Below, one piece after another: positions 20,337 through 23,991 of a stretch of DNA of 23,991 bases. The notes beneath the pieces are model-generated. The model did not search any database and was not told the DNA's origin. It saw nothing but the letters and a program-made list of their open reading frames with translations. Position numbers and translations under genes: made by a program. The DNA is from a virus, in IMG/VR virus record IMGVR_UViG_3300009526_000062, positions 1-23,991 of that record; one strand, given 5' to 3'. The first letter of the stretch is position 1; each line of letters starts with the position of its first letter.

Positions 20337-20885
20337 CTAATTGTTCCATCTTGACTTTACTCCAAAATGTTTATAAGCCTTCTGCACACTTTTGGCTTGG
20401 AAATAACAATCCGCCAATGCATTGTGAAGTGACATCTGTATGTCTTTTCTTGGATCTTTTGGTAACATATTGAACAGAGTTCTTGAATCTCTAATTTGCC
20501 AATAGTTCCAAGGACAAGGTTGCCCTAGTTGAGCATACAAATTCTGTAATATGGCGTAATCAAAAAGTGGACCTTGGCACCATAATTCGTCTATGCCTAC
20601 ACACCATTTGTTTAATTGTTTTACCATACTGTTTAATGAAACTCTATCTTCATCTCCTAGTGCTTCATCTCTAATTTTTTCATCTTGTCGACCCCACCAT
20701 TCTAAAGTGTTTTCATCAACATGACGACCCAATGCACTTTGTTCATCAACATCTACTCTTAGGTACAATCCTGCATTTGGTTCTGCATCTGAGTATGGAT
20801 CAAATTTTATAGCACCCAATGTTAACAAAGTAGCATCTGGTCTGGTGCTCAATGTTTCCAAATCTATCATTCCGTGTGTAGACAT
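20337..20885 (-). CDS. dexA: DexA-like 3'-5' exonuclease (DnaQ fold)
   Basis: A 182-residue DEDD exonuclease resembling T4 DexA (227 residues). Acidic motifs are visible in order: MIDLET (6-11), CQGPLFDYAIL (103-113) and SLHNALADC (about 152-160), the last giving the His and Asp of the third motif. The segment TLEWWGRQDEKIRDEAL and WNYWQIRDSRT also match T4 DexA closely in pattern. Such enzymes degrade single-stranded DNA and may help break down host DNA. The ATG at 20885 comes directly after the polymerase stop with GGAGG inside the polymerase tail codons, so it is translationally coupled to gp43. It could aid proofreading or repair. The family call is firm; the exact role is inferred. Confidence 0.8.
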   Translation of the reverse strand: MSTHGMIDLETLSTRPDATLLTLGAIKFDPYSDAEPNAGLYLRVDVDEQSALGRHVDENTLEWWGRQDEKIRDEALGDEDRVSLNSMVKQLNKWCVGIDELWCQGPLFDYAILQNLYAQLGQPCPWNYWQIRDSRTLFNMLPKDPRKDIQMSLHNALADCYFQAKSVQKAYKHFGVKSRWNN

Positions 20886-23555
20886 CTATCCTCCAAAATC
20901 AAAAAGATTGTTAAATGTGTTATTACTTTCGGTTGACTTAATGTCCCAACCTAATACTCCAAGCAAGTTGCCAAGTTTATTATCGATCACTGTGCTTTCC
21001 ATTGTAGCATCATCAAATGGCAATTCTTTAAACCATTCTGGAATACGCAATTCATCTACAGGATACGCAACACTGGTAAAGTCTAATGGATTCTTTTTTA
21101 ATTTACAAACAATTACTTTCATACCATCCATAATTTCTTGCGAATACTTGTCACTGTTCATACGTTTAAGTGTGTTCCAGTTAATACTTGCTCTTACGTG
21201 TCCAGGCATGTTTGCTTTGCCCAGTCTTGCTTCTTTTTTAGAATATTCACCTATGTTGTTTGCTCTACGTGGAGATCCTTTCTCCCAGCCTGGTCTTGTT
21301 TTAAACTCATTTCTGAATTGTGTAATTTTATCTAACACTTGTTCTTCTGTGTTATCGGACAACACCATTAATAGTAATTCAGATAAGAAGTTCTGAATAT
21401 ACACAGGTGTGTCTGATCTTTTTAAATCTAGTCCCATTGCTTTAATTTTGCCTGCCTTGCCGTCTTGATCAGCTCTAAATCCTTCTAAATCATAAATCAA
21501 TATCGCATATCTTTTCTTTGTGATAAACAAGCCTGATGTTGCTACAGATTCTCTACCTGCTTGAATTACTTCTGCTCTTGATTTCAAACAGTGAAATGCC
21601 TGACCCATAAATTTTTTAAATGAATTGTTCACTTCTCCAGCAACTTGATCATATAGTTTTACAACACTTTCTTTTGTCCAAGGTATTTGTCCCGCATCTA
21701 TTTCCTTTTTAAGAACTTCATATGCTGAAAAATAAGCCGAGTCTGTGTCACCATAAATTAATGCTTTGCCTACATGATCATACTCGCCAGTTATCACTTC
21801 ATTGATCTTGGATGCCATGTGTTTAGATATCTGTCTGCCTGATAATGTTGTTGATTGTCCAATACGTTTGTCAAAGAATCTGCAACCTGGATTAAGAATA
21901 GCACCATACAAACTGTTCAAGTTAATCTTTTTAACCAGTTGCCTTTTATCCCAGAATTCCATTTCTGCTTCGTTCTTTGCTTCTTTGGCTTTCTTTAACA
22001 TAGACTGCATATCTTTACGTTCACTATACCAACGTTTAAGTAATCCAGGAATAACACCTTCAAATTCGCTTGTGAATATTGTTCCATTTGCACTTATCAT
22101 CATAGGATTATTACTATCGAAAATCATCTTATAGATTTCAGCACCACTCATTATGTCTACTTTTCCATCTTCCCAATCCACATTAATACTGATATCTTTT
22201 CTTTTTTCCATTACAGCGTCATATTCTAATGATCCAAAATGATTTTCCCATGCACCTGCAAATGATTTTTTTTGCAATGTCATTTGTTCATCAATGTATT
22301 CATCTGTGTATGTTGGTCTCAGTTGTCCCATTACACATTCAGGAGCCATGTTTAAAGCTCTAATCACAGACGGATACAGCGAATTAATATCCATCGAACC
22401 AATCCATTTGTGCAATCCTTTTTTAGGATATGCCACATAAGCACCTGCGGCTGATGTTGAGTTGTCATCTCTTTTTGGTCTATTTGGTACTTGTACACCT
22501 CGTCTGTGTGCTTCATTTATAATTGCTTGTTCTGTAACTGCAACTGCACCCATAGTGGTTTGTAGTAAAACTGTGTTACTGTGTGCTAGTTCATTTGATA
22601 ATGCTATGAATCTTAACTTACGATCCAACTTATCCAATAGTGCCACGTCTTGTCTGTTGTATTCTATGAATGTTCTAAAGTCTTGATTGTAAAGTTGATC
22701 TAAACTTCCTTCATACACAGTTTTAGTCTCACCTATTTCATGGTCACCAATAGCATCTAATCTATATGAATGTCGTTCTTCGTAAGTGTATTTTCTATAA
22801 AGTTCCAATGAGTCTAAATGTACTCTGCCAACTAAATCATAAGTTTCTTGTTCTCTACCATATCTTTCAAAAGTTCTTTTCTTAGGCATTTGTTTCCACA
22901 AACATAAACGTCTTGTGTCATCTTTGCTCATTACCTTTTTAATTCTGTTTATGATATATGGTAAGTCGTAACCTTCTGAATTCCACCCTGATATTACATC
23001 AGCGTCTTCAATAATATCTAAAAATGCTTTGATCATATCTGCTTCATCTTTATACAGATACACATTGTCTATGCCTTTTGTAGTTTCTTTGGCTTCTTCT
23101 ATGCCCATTGTTTTAGGCGGTATGGCAAATGTAACCATAGTGCCTAACCATTGTAACGAAACGGTGATTGCTGTGATTGGCATGAAAGGATCACTGGGTT
23201 GACTAAATCCTCTTTCAGGATCATAATCTGTTTCAATATCAAAAAATGCTATATTTAAATCAGGAGCATCTTGATTAAGATAGTTTTCACTTAAACATTG
23301 AAAGATAGGATTTATATCAGATTCAAATAATGTTTTGTTTCTGTTAATTGCAAGTTCTTTGTGAAAATCTTTTGAGTTCTTTGAAACAATTCTACTTAAA
23401 GGTTTACCGGTGGTACTTTTAAACTTTCCACCTGGATCTTCATGATAGAATGTGTATTTGATTGGATATTCTTTGAATACCCTTTCTTTGTTTTGTCGTT
23501 CAACAACTCTGATGATGTCAGAGTTTCTGTCAAAATATCCGTCTATGTAACTCAT
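20886..23555 (-). CDS. 43: Family B DNA polymerase (T4 gp43-like)
   Basis: The replicative polymerase, 889 residues (T4 gp43 has 898). The 3'-5' exonuclease domain shows Exo I FFDIETD (104-110), Exo II SGWNSEGYDLPYI (189-201) and Exo III YNRQDVALLDK (299-309). The polymerase domain shows motif A MDINSLYPSVIRA (388-400), motif B LVKKINLNSLYGA (540-552), motif C YGDTDS (601-606) and KKRYA (680-684). All catalytic aspartates are present, so both activities should be intact. The C-terminal NNLFDFGG resembles the clamp-binding tail of T4-type polymerases. An 8-bp stem with an 8-nt loop abuts its AGGAG ribosome site and may be an autogenous operator. No sigma70-type promoter is obvious just upstream, so it is probably read from the GMP reductase side. 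Confidence 0.97.
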   Translation of the reverse strand: MSYIDGYFDRNSDIIRVVERQNKERVFKEYPIKYTFYHEDPGGKFKSTTGKPLSRIVSKNSKDFHKELAINRNKTLFESDINPIFQCLSENYLNQDAPDLNIAFFDIETDYDPERGFSQPSDPFMPITAITVSLQWLGTMVTFAIPPKTMGIEEAKETTKGIDNVYLYKDEADMIKAFLDIIEDADVISGWNSEGYDLPYIINRIKKVMSKDDTRRLCLWKQMPKKRTFERYGREQETYDLVGRVHLDSLELYRKYTYEERHSYRLDAIGDHEIGETKTVYEGSLDQLYNQDFRTFIEYNRQDVALLDKLDRKLRFIALSNELAHSNTVLLQTTMGAVAVTEQAIINEAHRRGVQVPNRPKRDDNSTSAAGAYVAYPKKGLHKWIGSMDINSLYPSVIRALNMAPECVMGQLRPTYTDEYIDEQMTLQKKSFAGAWENHFGSLEYDAVMEKRKDISINVDWEDGKVDIMSGAEIYKMIFDSNNPMMISANGTIFTSEFEGVIPGLLKRWYSERKDMQSMLKKAKEAKNEAEMEFWDKRQLVKKINLNSLYGAILNPGCRFFDKRIGQSTTLSGRQISKHMASKINEVITGEYDHVGKALIYGDTDSAYFSAYEVLKKEIDAGQIPWTKESVVKLYDQVAGEVNNSFKKFMGQAFHCLKSRAEVIQAGRESVATSGLFITKKRYAILIYDLEGFRADQDGKAGKIKAMGLDLKRSDTPVYIQNFLSELLLMVLSDNTEEQVLDKITQFRNEFKTRPGWEKGSPRRANNIGEYSKKEARLGKANMPGHVRASINWNTLKRMNSDKYSQEIMDGMKVIVCKLKKNPLDFTSVAYPVDELRIPEWFKELPFDDATMESTVIDNKLGNLLGVLGWDIKSTESNNTFNNLFDFGG

Positions 23556-23565
23556 TTATTCTCCT

Positions 23566-23589
23566 TTTTGTCATTTGTGGCTGACAAAA
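23566..23589 (-). promoter_or_regulatory. Hairpin at the gp43 ribosome binding site, possible translational operator
   Basis: Minus strand: TTTTGTCA (23589-23582) pairs exactly with TGACAAAA (23573-23566) around an 8-nt loop GCCACAAA. The stem ends next to AGGAG (23565-23561), and the ATG follows at 23555. In T4 and RB69, gp43 represses its own mRNA by binding a hairpin with an 8-nt loop at this same position. The loop sequence here differs, so function is inferred from geometry and location. Confidence 0.55.
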
Positions 23590-23619
23590 TACCTAAAATC
23601 AATTGTGGATGATTCTTCC

Positions 23620-23859
23620 TTACTTTATATAATATAATAGTATACCTCCGAAACCCATTGCTGTCAATACTAAATTTGTTACAATCAGTGCCGGTTCTTT
23701 CCAAAGAAAGGATACTATTAACCAAATTATTCCACCCAAAGCCAAAAGCAATGGACCTACAGGATATAATTCAGGAAATCCTGCGTTTATAAAAGTGCCT
23801 ATGATTAATACTGCGGTTGCTAGCCATTTTAGATTTTTGCCTGTTGTTACCTTTTTCAT
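23620..23859 (-). CDS. Small membrane protein, conserved in marine phages
   Basis: A 79-residue protein with a basic start (MKKVTTGKNLKW) and three hydrophobic segments: LATAVLIIGTFINAGF (13-28), VGPLLLALGGIIWLIVSFLW (33-52) and IVTNLVLTAMGFGGILLYYI (59-78). A conserved KEPALIVTN loop (53-61) joins the last two. It resembles a family of short membrane proteins of unknown function (DUF6552-like, from memory) found in marine phages. The ATG at 23859 lies 3 nt after the GMP reductase stop with no good ribosome site, so it is probably coupled. The function is unknown; a nearby polymerase does not imply a replication role. Confidence 0.65.
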   Translation of the reverse strand: MKKVTTGKNLKWLATAVLIIGTFINAGFPELYPVGPLLLALGGIIWLIVSFLWKEPALIVTNLVLTAMGFGGILLYYIK

Positions 23860-23862
23860 AAA

Positions 23863-23991
23863 TTAATTTGTTTCATATCTATCAAATACTCTGTTGATTA
23901 CATTGTTCACTCTTACAAAGTGTGCCGCTTTAGGCATATCTTTGATACGTCTTGCTCCAATATAAGTGCAAGTGCTTCTTACTCCACCTAA
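23863..23991 (-). CDS. guaC: GMP reductase, C-terminal end only (cut by window edge)
   Basis: The last 42 codons of a GMP reductase-like protein. GGVRSTCTYIGARRIKDM, then KAAHFVRVNNVINRVF, match the C-terminus of GuaC, where GG-RS-CTYVGA is the family-specific segment; IMP dehydrogenase ends differently. The enzyme would convert GMP to IMP with NADPH, in purine salvage. The rest lies beyond the window, so start, length and active-site cysteine are not visible. In this genome it may help balance guanine nucleotides drawn on by FolE or refilled by the phosphoribosyltransferase. The family call is strong for such a short piece; intactness is unknown. Confidence 0.75.
   Translation of the reverse strand, partial: LGGVRSTCTYIGARRIKDMPKAAHFVRVNNVINRVFDRYETN

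Noticed and set aside
23556-23619. Sigma70 promoter directly before gene 43
   Set aside because: A TTGATT is present, but nothing close to TATAAT lies at the right spacing.

Overview
The window is a gene-dense, AT-rich stretch of a T4-like (myovirus-type) marine bacteriophage genome. Every gene I can support lies on the minus strand, usually with TAATG or ATGA stop/start overlaps. The evidence for a T4-like phage is a family B DNA polymerase with a gp43 motif set, a DexA-type exonuclease, a divergent gp45-like clamp, a T4 RNase H/FEN-type nuclease, T4-type late promoter octamers (NATAAATA), and small conserved proteins resembling those of marine T4-like cyanophages and pelagiphages. The host cannot be fixed from this window. 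There are no photosynthesis genes, and the base composition would suit SAR11 or Prochlorococcus. There are no tRNAs, CRISPR arrays or insertion sequences, and no stretch over 300 bases lacks a gene.

Layout from left to right; transcription runs right to left. Positions 1-940 hold the N-terminal part of a tail-fibre or structural protein behind a late promoter. Positions 1004-2538 hold small unknown proteins. Positions 2538-4992 hold a metallopeptidase/VWA protein and its MoxR-type AAA+ ATPase partner, each with its own sigma70-like promoter. Positions 5102-8155 hold conserved small proteins and a FEN-type nuclease. Positions 8188-9978 hold queE (radical SAM), folE and a small helical protein. 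Positions 10006-13738 hold two tandem SGNH hydrolases, a 2OG-Fe(II) oxygenase, a HIT protein, a purine-type phosphoribosyltransferase, an unknown protein and ClpP. Positions 13731-19329 hold a GT-B glycosyltransferase, a tiny TTG-started membrane protein, a QueD/PTPS-like T-fold protein, an unknown protein, a zinc MDR dehydrogenase, a Gfo/Idh/MocA oxidoreductase, a small basic protein and a DpdA-like DNA transglycosylase. Positions 19331-23555 hold replication genes: a small membrane protein, the gp45-like clamp, a DexA-like exonuclease and DNA polymerase gp43. Positions 23620-23991 hold a small membrane protein and the C-terminus of a GMP reductase.

The main biological story is a probable 7-deazaguanine DNA modification system. 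FolE, a QueD-like T-fold protein and a QueE with an unusual cysteine layout would make carboxy-deazaguanine from GTP. A TGT-fold protein that keeps the DSGGFQ and FDC signatures but lacks the tRNA-enzyme zinc site (DpdA-like) would exchange the base for guanine in DNA. No QueC is visible. The adjacent glycosyltransferase and two dehydrogenases could serve further base tailoring or a separate sugar pathway. The phosphoribosyltransferase and GMP reductase could recycle purines, including guanine freed by base exchange. The second theme is regulation. Six sigma70-like promoters share an exact 17-bp spacer. Two of them sit so close to the start codon that the mRNAs should be leaderless. A perfect 8-bp stem with an 8-nt loop abuts the ribosome binding site of the polymerase gene, much like the autogenous gp43 translational operator of T4.
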